DNA from: Mycobacterium gordonae
GTDB taxonomy: Bacteria; Actinomycetota; Actinomycetes; Mycobacteriales; Mycobacteriaceae
Assembly: GCF_001417955.2 (NCBI RefSeq)
Contig: NZ_LKTM01000112.1
Span: 124,001 to 188,000 of the forward strand
Length of the DNA stretch: 64,000 nt
Reading direction: 5' to 3'
Of this stretch, positions 7,967 through 17,008 are shown in pieces. The notes beneath the pieces were generated by a model. The model did not search any database. It was not told the DNA's origin and saw only the letters and a program-made list of their open reading frames with translations. Every line of letters begins with the position of its first letter. Position 1 is the first letter of the stretch. The position numbers and the translations under genes are program-made.

Positions 7967-9006
7967 GGCGCCCCTTCGAGACCGATCTCGCGAAGTTGAT
8001 CGGCGAACAACTCCGTGACGTCCATGCCGGCCGCCGCCGCCATGACGGCGATGACGCTGGTGGGAGCGAAGGAGCAATAAAGGCCGGCCTCGAGGAACCA
8101 CGGCTTTCCGGCCGGGTCGATGCGGAAGTCGAACAGGCTGTAGTGCCGGCAACCCAGCGCCCGATGACAGCGTCGCGCCGCCTCCCAGACCACTTCGGTG
8201 ACCGGGTCGTCGGTGGGGACGATCCACGCATGGCGGGTGTCCTTGGCGACGAGGTAGAGGCCACCGTCGTCGGTGCGGCGCAATTTGTCGGCGTGGTCCC
8301 GGATGGGTTTGGTCGTGGCATGCACCGCGTACTCTTCCAGCGGTAGGCACACCAGTTCGTTATCGCGAACGACGATGCCGCACCGGACTTCCCGGCCGAG
8401 CTCGACGTAGGACTCGACCAGTGCCGACTCGCCATGCGCCAGCGCCCGGTCCAGCGCGCCACCGAGTTCGGCCTGCGTGCCGACGAGTGAGACACCGACC
8501 GAGTTGTCGGCCATGACAGGTTTGACGACCACCGGTAACGGCAGGGTGGTGCGTTCGCCGGCCCGCACCACCTCACCGGCGGGCACCGCGACGCCCGCTG
8601 CGGCGACGATCGCCCGGGTCGTCGCCTTGTCCGCCGCAATCTCCATCACATCGGGCGCGTTGCCGATGTATGGCAGCCGCAGCGCGCTCAGCAACCGGCG
8701 GTAAGAGGTCATGCCGGGCAGGCAGAACATCTGCGGCACCACGACATCCACCCGCAGCGCGCGCAGCCGCGTGATCGCCTGTGAGACCGGCAAGGGCGTG
8801 GCCGAACTCAGCGCGCGGGCACTGAGGTCATCGGGAAACCGCCATGACCCGTCGGGGGACACGTACGCCAGCAGAACGTCGTAGCGGTCGTCGGCAGCGA
8901 GCGCGTCAAGGCAGGCGCGCGCATAGAGCCGGGACAACTCGGCATGGAAGTCGTCGACCGCGGACCCCACGAGGTGCAGGACCGAGACGCGCGCCGGTGC
9001 GGTCAT
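7945..9006 (-). CDS. mysD: D-Ala-D-Ala ligase-like ATP-grasp enzyme, MysD-type
   Basis: This 353-residue ATP-grasp ligase has KPVMADNSVGVSLV in the nucleotide-binding loop and a catalytic stretch ending in DFRIDPAGKPWFLEAGLY, where canonical ligases have ...EvNt. The ATG at 9006 directly abuts the stop of the mysC-like gene at 9007. In characterised MAA clusters MysD condenses a second amino acid (serine or threonine) onto mycosporine-glycine to form an imine. Alone it could be any D-Ala-D-Ala ligase homologue, but its place next to mysC- and mysA-like genes makes the MysD assignment strong. The amino acid used is not predictable here. Confidence 0.82.
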   Translation of the reverse strand: MTAPARVSVLHLVGSAVDDFHAELSRLYARACLDALAADDRYDVLLAYVSPDGSWRFPDDLSARALSSATPLPVSQAITRLRALRVDVVVPQMFCLPGMTSYRRLLSALRLPYIGNAPDVMEIAADKATTRAIVAAAGVAVPAGEVVRAGERTTLPLPVVVKPVMADNSVGVSLVGTQAELGGALDRALAHGESALVESYVELGREVRCGIVVRDNELVCLPLEEYAVHATTKPIRDHADKLRRTDDGGLYLVAKDTRHAWIVPTDDPVTEVVWEAARRCHRALGCRHYSLFDFRIDPAGKPWFLEAGLYCSFAPTSVIAVMAAAAGMDVTELFADQLREIGLEGAPCLTTRR

Positions 9007-10365
9007 TCAGTCCCCACCGTTCTCGACGAGCTTTCCGATATTGAAATCGATCCGGCTCCAACCCTTTCCGACACGGAGATTGGCCCACAACAGAGCCGGA
9101 ATCTGCAGATGGTGCACCATCAGATAAGGCACCGGATCCCACCCGGTGAAGATCGCGTCCGTGCCCCGCAGGATGGTCGCCAGCCTGCCAAGCCGTCCCG
9201 GATGCCGCAGCAGACGCCACAGCTCGTGATAGATCCAGTAGGTCGGACGGGAGTTGTGCTTCGGCGTGATGAGGGGATGCCCGTCGTTCAGGTAGGCCGC
9301 GGCAAGGTCGGGGTGGTCGTGGAACATGGTGATCGCCGAGTGGGTCCGCGGATTGCATTCGATGGCGTACACCTGACCGTCGTGGGCCTCGATGAAATCG
9401 AAGGACACCTGCCCGCTCAGGTTGAGGTTCTTGACGAAAGTCTCGACCCACCGCCGGATTTCGGGCTTGTCCACGCTGCGGTAGTTGACCTGGGCCGCCG
9501 AAGACTCGCAGCACCCGTAGACCTGGAGCCGTCCGCTTCGGGCGGTGCCGTGCGTGCAGTATTCGCGTCCCTCGATGAATTCCTGCAGTATCCAGGGGTC
9601 GTCCTCGGAGATCGACAGGGATCGCGCGTAGGCGGCATTGCGATCCGGCGTCGCCGCGGAGAGCCGGGTGAGGTTCATCCGTCCTACCGGGTTGTAGGCG
9701 ATGCGTTTCAGGATGTAGCTGCGTCCGGGTGGGAACGGGAAGTCCGCGACCTGCCGGGCGTCGGTGATGCGGTGCGAATCGGGCACCTGCAGGCTCAAAG
9801 ATGCTGCGGTCGAGGCGAACTCGGCCTTGTCGTCGAGCAGCTGCACCGTCTTGGCATCGGAATGGACGACGTCACAGGCGCCGTCGAGCAGTTCCCTGGC
9901 GACGGCATCGGGGACGCTCCCGGCCGGGCTGGACACCGGCACGTAGACGTCGACGTTCTCGTACCGGACGATGTTGAGCAGCGCCGGCGCGTAGCCCGGT
10001 GTGCCCGGTTCCGGCACGCAGTAGAAGGCGTCCACCGCACGGGAAAACCGGTGCCCGGTCCAGCGATATTTCGCGGATTCGACGAGTATCACCCGATGCC
10101 CGGCGAGGTGAAACGACCGCGCCAGCTGCAGCGCCTTCGTCATCTTCCCACCATTGAGCAGGACGGTTCGGCGTGCCTCGGCCGGAAGGCGGCCGCGGGG
10201 AGGTTGCCGACCGACCAGCAGTGCAACCAGCACCACTGCCAGGTCCACCGGAAGGGTGGCGCACAGAGCGGCGAGTGCGGCCACCGTGCGGCCCGGCCCG
10301 GCGTCCCAGATCCGGTGTACCCGAACACCGCTCATGGGCGCGCCTGCGTTCAGCGTCGCCATCAC
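9007..10365 (-). CDS. mysC: ATP-grasp ligase, MysC-type (4-deoxygadusol-glycine ligase family)
   Basis: This 452-residue protein closely follows the cyanobacterial MysC pattern I recall. An N-terminal membrane helix (residues ~27-52) is followed by [20 protein letters not shown] and then [13 protein letters not shown]. Further on come [15 protein letters not shown], the segment around [12 protein letters not shown], and a C-terminus [12 protein letters not shown]. MysC activates the enol of 4-deoxygadusol with ATP and adds glycine, giving mycosporine-glycine. The start overlaps the sugar-phosphate cyclase stop by four bases. No methyltransferase lies between mysA and mysC, where mysB sits in cyanobacterial and Actinosynnema clusters. 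Confidence 0.88.
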   Translation of the reverse strand: MMATLNAGAPMSGVRVHRIWDAGPGRTVAALAALCATLPVDLAVVLVALLVGRQPPRGRLPAEARRTVLLNGGKMTKALQLARSFHLAGHRVILVESAKYRWTGHRFSRAVDAFYCVPEPGTPGYAPALLNIVRYENVDVYVPVSSPAGSVPDAVARELLDGACDVVHSDAKTVQLLDDKAEFASTAASLSLQVPDSHRITDARQVADFPFPPGRSYILKRIAYNPVGRMNLTRLSAATPDRNAAYARSLSISEDDPWILQEFIEGREYCTHGTARSGRLQVYGCCESSAAQVNYRSVDKPEIRRWVETFVKNLNLSGQVSFDFIEAHDGQVYAIECNPRTHSAITMFHDHPDLAAAYLNDGHPLITPKHNSRPTYWIYHELWRLLRHPGRLGRLATILRGTDAIFTGWDPVPYLMVHHLQIPALLWANLRVGKGWSRIDFNIGKLVENGGD

Positions 10366-11588
10366 CGCCGCGCGGGCCCCGATGCCGGCACCGCGAACAC
10401 GTCCACACCGTCTCCGGCGCGGGGAAACTCGAGACAGATCTTCTTGTGCAGCAACAGCGTATCGGCCAGCTCGCCGGTGGTGACGTCGTTGAGGAAGCGG
10501 CAGCGGCCGATCGGGTCCGGTATCGCCGCGCGGAGCAGGCCGTCGCGTGTCTTGAGGATGGCTGCCGTCGCCCGCTCGAGCAGCTCCGCCGTCAGGTGTT
10601 CACTGTCCAGGGCCAGACCCAGCGCGCTCATCACGCTCAGGATGCGATCGCGATCGCTGACCGACAGGTGACCGCGCTGCTCGGCGAGGGTGGTCGACAA
10701 CGCCATGTCGATGTTGATGGCGTGGCCGTGAAAGAACGGGGTCGGTGGCGTGAGCTCCAAAGTGGGACTCCACGTGTGGCCGAACGCGATGACCCGGTCC
10801 AGGTCGATCTCATGCAGGTTCGGCGCCTCCAGGTCGAGCATCGTGGCGATCGCCTGATAGGTCAGCCGGTCACCCACAGATCGCAACTCCGGGGTGCCGT
10901 CGAGATGGCCGAAACGTGTCCGCAGCAGCTCGGCGCCATAGTCTTCCAGCAGCTGGAAGATCTCGGCGTTGCCCACCACGGCGATCTTGATCAGCTCGGC
11001 CATGCCGTTGCGCACCTGATCGTCGGGCAACGTTTTCAGGAATGAGAAGTCCAGCAGCACCTTCTCGGATGCGTGGTAGGCGCCCAACCGGTTCTTGTGC
11101 TTGCCGTGGTTGACGGCCACCTTGATCGACACACTGGCATCGATCAGACCGATCAGCGTGGTCGGAATGCGGATGTAGGGGGTGTTGCGCCGGTAACTGG
11201 CGCAAGCGAATCCGGCGACGTCGGTGGTCAGTCCGCCGCCGACGACCAACACGGGTTCGGTGCGCACCAGACCGAAGGCGTCGAACCGGCTGACGATCTG
11301 CTCGTAGGTCTCCAGCGATTTCGCCGTCTCACGGATCTGGACCGGGATCACGGTGAGTTCGATTCCGTGGTGGTCGAAGTAGGCCCGCATCGACTCGCCG
11401 TAGATGTCGTGCACGGTCTCGTCCACCACGGCCAGCGCGCGCCCGTACAGGCGGTAGCTGTCCGCGAGCTCGGTGTTGTCCGGAGCGAAAACGCCGTCGA
11501 CGTAGAGCAGGTCGTATTCGATTCGTTCATATCCTTCGACGTGAAAGGCTCTGTCGCCGGCCGTCACTCGGGCTTGAAGATTGCTCAC
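10362..11588 (-). CDS. mysA: Sugar-phosphate cyclase, desmethyl-4-deoxygadusol synthase type (MysA-like)
   Basis: This 408-residue dehydroquinate-synthase-fold enzyme has NAD block GGGLTTD (117-123) and zinc ligands E198 (GMAEL), H271 (FGHTW) and H287 (FHGHA). I chose the GTG at 11588 over an ATG overlapping the upstream gene (11633) because GGAGGA lies six bases upstream and the N-terminus [20 protein letters not shown] aligns with recalled cyanobacterial DDGS starts (MSNVQA...). It should convert sedoheptulose 7-phosphate to desmethyl-4-deoxygadusol. The close alternative is 2-epi-5-epi-valiolone synthase, but the mysC/mysD partners favour DDGS. Confidence 0.87.
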   Translation of the reverse strand: MSNLQARVTAGDRAFHVEGYERIEYDLLYVDGVFAPDNTELADSYRLYGRALAVVDETVHDIYGESMRAYFDHHGIELTVIPVQIRETAKSLETYEQIVSRFDAFGLVRTEPVLVVGGGLTTDVAGFACASYRRNTPYIRIPTTLIGLIDASVSIKVAVNHGKHKNRLGAYHASEKVLLDFSFLKTLPDDQVRNGMAELIKIAVVGNAEIFQLLEDYGAELLRTRFGHLDGTPELRSVGDRLTYQAIATMLDLEAPNLHEIDLDRVIAFGHTWSPTLELTPPTPFFHGHAINIDMALSTTLAEQRGHLSVSDRDRILSVMSALGLALDSEHLTAELLERATAAILKTRDGLLRAAIPDPIGRCRFLNDVTTGELADTLLLHKKICLEFPRAGDGVDVFAVPASGPARR

Positions 11589-11629
11589 GGTGCTCCTCCT
11601 CGGGGCAGGGTGGCTCGGTGGGGAGAGGG

Positions 11630-12304
11630 TCAAGATGTGGCGAGACCGAGAACCGTTGCCGGTTCCAGTGATTCGACGATCTGGATGGCAGCGGTGAATT
11701 CGGCCTGGCCCGCTCTACTGGTGTTCTCGTTGGGAAACGCGATGCACGCGATGCCGGCTTGCACCGCCGCTGCGACACCGCCCACGTTGTCCTCGATCGC
11801 GACGACGTTCTCGGCCCGCTCGCCGAGCTTTTCCAGCGCGAACTCGTAGGACTCCGCGCTGGGTTTCGCCGCTGACACTGAATCCCGGTCGACGATGAGA
11901 TCGAAAGTCTCGGCACTGATCTCAGGCTCGAGCGCGGACAACAGCGCGTCGATGTTGGCCTGCGAGGTGGTGGTCACGAAGCCGACCTTGTGCTGGTTCT
12001 TCTTTGCCTCAGCGATCGTGGCGGCGACTCCCGCGCGCGGTGTCACGGTCGAGTCACCGAGCAGGCGCTGGAAGATCTGCGATTTGAGCGTGTGCACGGC
12101 CGCCGTATCGACGTCCTGTCCGCGCGACTGTGCGTAATCCTGGATCCGCTGGGCGCCGCCGTTGGAGCCCAGCATCGCGATGTAGTCGTCCCGCGACCAC
12201 TCCCAGTCGAGCCCGGAGTCGGCGAATGCCTCGTTGAAGGCACGGCGCTGCAGTTCCGAGGTGTCGACCAGGGTGCTGATGGATCCGAACAGGACAGCTG
12301 GCAT
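11630..12304 (-). CDS. HAD-fold (CbbY/beta-phosphoglucomutase-like) protein lacking the catalytic aspartates
   Basis: This first gene of the MAA-like operon encodes 224 residues of HAD-IA fold. Motif I should read DxDGT but here is F-G-S-I-S-T (residues 6-11), so both the nucleophile and the acid/base Asp are replaced (G7, I9). Later motifs persist: T111-T113, K147 ([11 protein letters not shown]) and E171-D172 (AIEDNVGGV). It is unlikely to be a normal phosphatase or phosphomutase, and a binding or regulatory role is possible. I recall cyanobacterial CbbY-like proteins with a similar FGSIGT motif, so this may be a distinct conserved subfamily. The ATG at 12304 has AAGGAAA upstream. Confidence 0.78.
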   Translation of the reverse strand: MPAVLFGSISTLVDTSELQRRAFNEAFADSGLDWEWSRDDYIAMLGSNGGAQRIQDYAQSRGQDVDTAAVHTLKSQIFQRLLGDSTVTPRAGVAATIAEAKKNQHKVGFVTTTSQANIDALLSALEPEISAETFDLIVDRDSVSAAKPSAESYEFALEKLGERAENVVAIEDNVGGVAAAVQAGIACIAFPNENTSRAGQAEFTAAIQIVESLEPATVLGLATS

Positions 12305-12439
12305 GAGTTTCCTTAAGTCGAGTGGGCAATGCTGTGTTGGTTCCCCCGTCCACTACTGATCTAAACGTACAGTAATGATTGGATTTGCGGATAGTGGATA
12401 TACGGTTCAAGACCGCATAGCCTGCGACATGCAGAGATG

Positions 12440-12460
12440 CCCTCGCGTCACGCACGAGGG
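12440..12460. promoter_or_regulatory. Imperfect 21-bp inverted repeat between the MAA-like operon and the TetR gene
   Basis: The arms CCCTCG and CGAGGG flank a 9-base centre that is itself partly symmetric. It lies in the 248-bp gap between the divergent operon start (12304) and the TetR ATG (12553). It is a candidate operator for that regulator by position only. No similar copy was found near other genes in the window. Confidence 0.4.
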
Positions 12461-12552
12461 ACCGGTTGTTCAGTAGACTTCTGGCCCGAACGAGCCAGCG
12501 GGCGGAGAGGGGCCACTGCAAGAAGCGTGGCAAGAACAGGGGCGCGGCACGC

Positions 12553-13146
12553 ATGACTCCGGTACCGGCTGACCGGCCGTCCGACGGCGAAGACGCACGG
12601 GTCGCGCGGACCCGTGCCGACGTAGCCCGGGCCACCCTCAAGATCCTCAATGGTGAAGGCTCCGAAGCGATTACGCACGCCCGGGTCGCCGAAATGGCCG
12701 GGTATTCCAAAACCACGGTGTACACCCACTGGCCCGCGCGCGTCGACCTGATCACGTTGGCCATCGAGTCGCTCGGCGAGATGCCGCACCACGAACGCAC
12801 CGGCGATCTGCGCGTGGACCTTGTGGAGGAGCTCAAGGTCTTCCGTTCGGGCATCATCGAACTGCGGCTCGACCGCGTGCTCGCCAGCATGGCGCAGTGG
12901 GCGTCTCAGGAACAGGTCAGAGAGCTCAGGGACAAGGTCAACAGCGACGGTCAGCGTCAGATGTACGCGATGCTGGGGGAGGTCTTCGCGGGCGCGGAAT
13001 TGGACGCGTCCGTCTCCATGCTGACGGGTGTCGTCGCGTGCCCCTCGCTGATGTACGGCACCCTCCCGGACGACGACATCATCGAAGCCGCCGTCGACAT
13101 GGTCTTGAGAAGCGCCGGCTCGCCGCCTCGTACCGTGGAAACATGA
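12553..13146 (+). CDS. TetR/AcrR family transcriptional regulator
   Basis: From the ATG at 12553 the protein has 197 residues. The helix-turn-helix lies around residues 17-62 (ADVARATLKILNGEGSEAIT followed by AEMAGYSKTTVYTHW). The frame is open upstream to 12466 without a better start. It is divergent from the MAA-like operon and overlaps the DUF2236 gene by four bases (ATGA), so the two are co-expressed. It may control the oxygenase, the MAA-like operon or both. The effector is unknown. Confidence 0.85.
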   Translation: MTPVPADRPSDGEDARVARTRADVARATLKILNGEGSEAITHARVAEMAGYSKTTVYTHWPARVDLITLAIESLGEMPHHERTGDLRVDLVEELKVFRSGIIELRLDRVLASMAQWASQEQVRELRDKVNSDGQRQMYAMLGEVFAGAELDASVSMLTGVVACPSLMYGTLPDDDIIEAAVDMVLRSAGSPPRTVET

Positions 13147-14051
13147 CCATCTCGATGCCTGGCTTGCAGGCCGTGAGCGCGGTGCGGCGCGACCTGGGCA
13201 GCAGATTGTTCGGCATGGTGGCCGGACCCGACGGGCCGGCGAATCGAGAGCGCATTCACCGCACACCGGGTGATCGCTGGTTCGCGCCGGACCGTCCCGT
13301 CAGGCAGGTGAACGCCGATGCGTCGATGTTCGTCGGCGGACTGCGGGCACTGCTGTTGCAATCGTTGCATCCCCTTGCCATGGCCGGTGTCGCCGAACAC
13401 TCGGACTATCGGGGCGATCCCTGGGGGCGGTTGCAGCGCACCAGCACGTTCCTGGCCACCACCACCTTCGGCTGCGCCGCCGATGCGCAGGCCGCTGTCG
13501 ACCACGTCCGTCGCATCCACCGCTACGTGCACGGCGTCGCGCCGGACGGGCGGCCCTACGACGCATCTGACCCCCATCTGCTGGAGTGGGTTCACATCGC
13601 CGAGGTGGACAGTTTCCTGCTCGCCCATCAGATGTACGGCGCGGCGCCGCTCGACCAGGCCGGCCGGGACGGCTACGTCGCCGATATGGCCGTCGTCGCG
13701 ACGGCGCTGGGAGTTCCGGATCCGCCGCGCTCCGAGCAGGAACTACAAGACCGCATTCAGGACTTCCGCCCTGAATTGCGCGGAACGCCGGCCGCCCGGG
13801 AAGCCGCCCGGTTCCTGTTGTTGACGCCGCCGTTGCCGCTGCCGGCCAGGCCCGCCTATGGCGTATTGGCGGCCACGGCGGTGGCGATGCTGCCCACGTG
13901 GGCGCGCCAGCCCCTGCTGCTGCCGTACGTCCCGGTGCTGGAGACGACGGTGACCCGCATGGCCGGACGACTGCTCGTCGGAAGTATCCGCTGGGTCATG
14001 ACCCCGGGTGCGGACGCGGCGGCGTCTGAGGTGTCAACGTCCCCGGCGTGA
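13143..14051 (+). CDS. DUF2236 oxygenase (MpaB/latex-clearing protein-like)
   Basis: This 302-residue protein is coupled to the TetR gene by ATGA overlap. It has the DUF2236 layout: LLLQSLHPLAMAGVAEHSDY near residue 69, followed by GDPWGRLQRTSTFL and the histidine-containing HLLEWVHIAEVDSFL near residue 142. Members are haem-b oxygenases or peroxidase-like proteins such as MpaB and Lcp. The TetR plus DUF2236 pairing is common in mycobacteria. The substrate is unknown. Its last 18 bases overlap the convergent TPR gene. Confidence 0.82.
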   Translation: MTISMPGLQAVSAVRRDLGSRLFGMVAGPDGPANRERIHRTPGDRWFAPDRPVRQVNADASMFVGGLRALLLQSLHPLAMAGVAEHSDYRGDPWGRLQRTSTFLATTTFGCAADAQAAVDHVRRIHRYVHGVAPDGRPYDASDPHLLEWVHIAEVDSFLLAHQMYGAAPLDQAGRDGYVADMAVVATALGVPDPPRSEQELQDRIQDFRPELRGTPAAREAARFLLLTPPLPLPARPAYGVLAATAVAMLPTWARQPLLLPYVPVLETTVTRMAGRLLVGSIRWVMTPGADAAASEVSTSPA

Positions 14052-15413
14052 CCGGAAGATCTGTCTGCGGCGTGTTGGCGGGGCGGTGCTCTGTGAGCGC
14101 TCCAGGGCCTTCGGCGCCCACACCGGATGGCCGGACTCGATGGCCCGCCGGAAGGCCGCCTGCGCGGCCGGCACGTCGCCGTGCTCGGCCCACAAGGTGC
14201 CCAGCCCGAATTCGGCGGCGGGCCCGGATTCGGCATTTCCGGAGTCGACTGCCGCTTGGAACGCGGCCGCCGCGCGTTTGACCTCGCCCTGCCCGGCCCA
14301 CAGGATCCCGAATCGGAGTGCGGCTGCCGGCGCATGATCGGAGTGGCCTGAGTCGAGCGCGAACTGGTAGGCGGCCGTGGCGCCCTCGACGTCGCCCAGT
14401 CCGGCTCGCAGCATCCCGAGTGAATTCGCGGCGTCCGGCGCATGCTCGGGATGCCCGGAATCGATCGCCGACTGATAGAAGGCCGTGGCCCCGGCGAAGT
14501 CGCCGTCCTTCTCTTGCAGCTTCGCCATGTTGATCGCGGCCTTCGGCGCCGCCTCGGCGTCGCCGGTGTCGATCGCTGACCGATACGACGCACTGGCTTG
14601 CTCGGCATCACCGGATCTCTCCCGCAGCTGCCCGAGATTGACCAGGGCCTTGGCCACCAACTCGGGGTCTCCGGAATCGATGGCGGCCTGACAGGCGGTC
14701 GCCGCGCCGGCCAGATCACCCTGCTTTTCCAGCAGGGTGGCCAGGTTGAATTCCGCGATGGGCGTCAGTTCCGGATGGTCGGTGGCGATGACGATCTGAT
14801 AGGCCTCCACGGCTCCCTCGGCATCGCCCAGCGCTTCTCTGGTCAGCGCCAGGTTGATTGCGGCAGTCGGAATCACCTCGGGTTTCCCCGATGCAACGGC
14901 GATGCGGTAGGCCACCTCGGCGCCGGCCGCATTGCCGCGGCCGGCCCGCAATCCGCCCAGTTGCAGGAGGGCGATCAGAATCGACTGCTCGTGCTCGGAT
15001 TCGATGGCCACGCGGTAGGCCGCCTCGGCCTCATCCGGGTCACCGTGTTCGGCCAGCAGGTTGCCGAGGTTCAGTGCCGCCATCGGAGCATGCTCGTCGT
15101 GACCGGACTCGATCGCCTGCTGGTAAGCCGCCGTGGCGCCCGCCGTGTCACCCTGCCCGGCCAGCATGAACCCGAGCGCGAACGCGGCTGCCGACGCCCA
15201 GTGCGGGTGGTGGGAGTCGACCGCCCACTGATACGCCGCCAGGGCACCCTCGGCGTCGCCCTCGGCGGCCCGCTGCCGCCCGAGGTTGAAGGCCGCCGGC
15301 GCGGCCTGTTCGAGGTCGCCGGAGTGAAGTGCCCGCTGAAACGCCGCCTCGAGGTCGCCGGTTTGGGCCGACGCGTCCTGCGGTCGCGTGTTCTCGGATG
15401 GAGAGGTTGGCAT
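14034..15413 (-). CDS. Tetratricopeptide/Sel1-like repeat protein
   Basis: This 459-residue protein is built from about eleven consecutive 36-residue repeats (108 bp in DNA). The unit is roughly A-Y-x-x-A-I-D-S-G-x-x-E followed by A-P-x-A-A-x-N-L-G and then GDxxGA. There is no signal peptide or membrane helix, and the tail is basic (RRRQIFRSRRGR). Such solenoids bind protein partners; none is evident here. The ATG at 15413 lies one base after the encoded CCA of tRNA-Lys, with no other good start in the next 40 codons. The message may therefore be leaderless, created by tRNA 3' processing, or the real promoter lies within the tRNA gene. Confidence 0.8.
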   Translation of the reverse strand: MPTSPSENTRPQDASAQTGDLEAAFQRALHSGDLEQAAPAAFNLGRQRAAEGDAEGALAAYQWAVDSHHPHWASAAAFALGFMLAGQGDTAGATAAYQQAIESGHDEHAPMAALNLGNLLAEHGDPDEAEAAYRVAIESEHEQSILIALLQLGGLRAGRGNAAGAEVAYRIAVASGKPEVIPTAAINLALTREALGDAEGAVEAYQIVIATDHPELTPIAEFNLATLLEKQGDLAGAATACQAAIDSGDPELVAKALVNLGQLRERSGDAEQASASYRSAIDTGDAEAAPKAAINMAKLQEKDGDFAGATAFYQSAIDSGHPEHAPDAANSLGMLRAGLGDVEGATAAYQFALDSGHSDHAPAAALRFGILWAGQGEVKRAAAAFQAAVDSGNAESGPAAEFGLGTLWAEHGDVPAAQAAFRRAIESGHPVWAPKALERSQSTAPPTRRRQIFRSRRGR

Positions 15414-15414
15414 G

Positions 15415-15490
<76 letters not shown>

Positions 15491-15698
15491 GTGCTCGGCC
15501 TGAGACCGGCTATCGACAATAACAGGCATCGCGTCGCAGAGTGAAATCCCCGGGTCAGGGGCCGGATGAGGATGCATAACTTCGGAGCACCAATCGGTCC
15601 GCATGTCCACGCCGAGTGGTGGTGAGGCACTACAATACTGGAAACAATCCAGGGTCAGCGGTGACCGTAATTTGCGAACAGAATGTGAAGGTCACTTG

Positions 15699-16907
15699 AT
15701 GGCGCCTTTGCGCAGACGTCGATCGTGGCTGGCTGCCGCCATGGTCTTGGTTGCTGTGTTCGGTGTTGCCTGCAGCAGTGGGCCCAGTGCGCCCGTCGCT
15801 GCCAAAGTCATCGAAAACAAGGGCACACCGTTTGCCGACCTGCTGGTCCCCAAGCTCACCTCGTCGGTCACCGACGGCGCGGTCGGAGTCACCGTGGACG
15901 CGCCGGTGACGGTGACCGTGGCCGACGGCGTGCTGGCGTCGGTCGCCTTGGTCAACGACAACGGCCGCGCGATCGCCGGACAGCTCACCCCCGACGGCCT
16001 GCACTGGCAGACCACCGAGCAGCTCGGCTACAACCGTCGCTACACGCTGAACGCGAAGGCGACCGGGCTGGGCGGCGCGGTGACGCGCCAGATGACGTTT
16101 CAGACCAGTTCGCCCGCGCACCTGACGATGCCTTACGTGGTGCCCAGCGACGGTGAGGTGGTTGGCGTCGGGCAACCGGTCGCGATCCGATTCGACGAGA
16201 ACATCGCCGACCGCGCCGCGGCCGAGAAGGCGATCAAGATCACCGCCAACCCGCCCGTCGAGGGTGCGTTCTACTGGCTGAACCGCCGCGAAGTGCGTTG
16301 GCGCCCAGAGCATTACTGGAAGCCCGGCACCAACGTCGACGTGGCGGTCAACACCTATGGCGTGGACCTGGGCGAGGGGATGTTCGGCGAGGACAACGTC
16401 AAGATGCACTTCACCATCGGTGACGAGATGATCGCGAGCGTCGACGACAGCACCAAGATCATCACGGTGCGGATCAACGGCGAGGTCGTCAAGACCATGC
16501 CGACCTCGATGGGCAAGGACAGCACTCCGACCAACAACGGGGTGTACATCGTCGGCGCCCGGTTCAAGCACATCATCATGGACTCGTCGACCTACGGCGT
16601 GCCGGTCAACTCGCCCAATGGTTATCGCACCGACGTCGACTGGGCCACGCAGATCTCCTACAGCGGCATCTTCGTGCACTCGGCACCGTGGTCGGTGGGC
16701 GCGCAGGGGCACTCCAACACCAGCCATGGCTGTCTGAACGTGAGCCCCAGCAACGCGGTGTGGTTCTACGACCACAGCAAGCGCGGCGACGTCGTCGAGA
16801 TCGTCAACACGGTGGGCAGCATCCTGCCCGGCACCGACGGCCTGGGTGACTGGAACATCCCGTGGGACCAGTGGCGCGCGGGTAACGCCAACACCGGCGA
16901 TCGCTAG
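15699..16907 (+). CDS. ldtB: L,D-transpeptidase LdtMt2-type lipoprotein
   Basis: This 402-residue enzyme forms 3-3 cross-links between mDAP residues of peptidoglycan, outside the membrane. The N-terminus has RRRR plus a hydrophobic segment and C25 in FGVAC as the probable lipid anchor (a loose lipobox, as in M. tuberculosis Rv2518c/LppS). Two Ig-like domains precede the YkuD domain. The catalytic motif [20 protein letters not shown] contains Cys345. The ATG at 15699 has GAAGG seven bases upstream; the open frame to 15603 is ignored. Most of the sequence matches my recall of Rv2518c almost residue for residue. Confidence 0.95.
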   Translation: MAPLRRRRSWLAAAMVLVAVFGVACSSGPSAPVAAKVIENKGTPFADLLVPKLTSSVTDGAVGVTVDAPVTVTVADGVLASVALVNDNGRAIAGQLTPDGLHWQTTEQLGYNRRYTLNAKATGLGGAVTRQMTFQTSSPAHLTMPYVVPSDGEVVGVGQPVAIRFDENIADRAAAEKAIKITANPPVEGAFYWLNRREVRWRPEHYWKPGTNVDVAVNTYGVDLGEGMFGEDNVKMHFTIGDEMIASVDDSTKIITVRINGEVVKTMPTSMGKDSTPTNNGVYIVGARFKHIIMDSSTYGVPVNSPNGYRTDVDWATQISYSGIFVHSAPWSVGAQGHSNTSHGCLNVSPSNAVWFYDHSKRGDVVEIVNTVGSILPGTDGLGDWNIPWDQWRAGNANTGDR

Positions 16908-16973
16908 CGGGCCCGGTCGCCGGTATCAGGCGTCACACCGGCACCGTGGGGAAAGGCATGACTCCGTCTGAAA

Positions 16974-16997
16974 TGTGATAGCGCATGCGACATCACA
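16974..16997. terminator. Hairpin between convergent genes, possible bidirectional terminator
   Basis: TGTGAT at 16974-16979 is inverted as ATCACA at 16992-16997, around a 12-base loop containing the palindrome GCATGC. It lies in the 101-bp gap between the LdtMt2 gene and the convergent last gene of the mce operon. There is no U-tract, and the stem is short, so the terminator call is positional only. Confidence 0.3.
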
Positions 16998-17008
16998 GTC
17001 AGCGGCAT

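Noticed and set aside
14034..15413. Regular 108-bp repeats suggesting a CRISPR or minisatellite
   Set aside because: The repeats are coding TPR units with codon-level variation, and there are no unique spacers or cas genes.
16974..16997. CRP-type binding site TGTGA...TCACA
   Set aside because: The spacer is 14 bases rather than 6, and it lies between convergent 3' ends, so a hairpin is the better reading.
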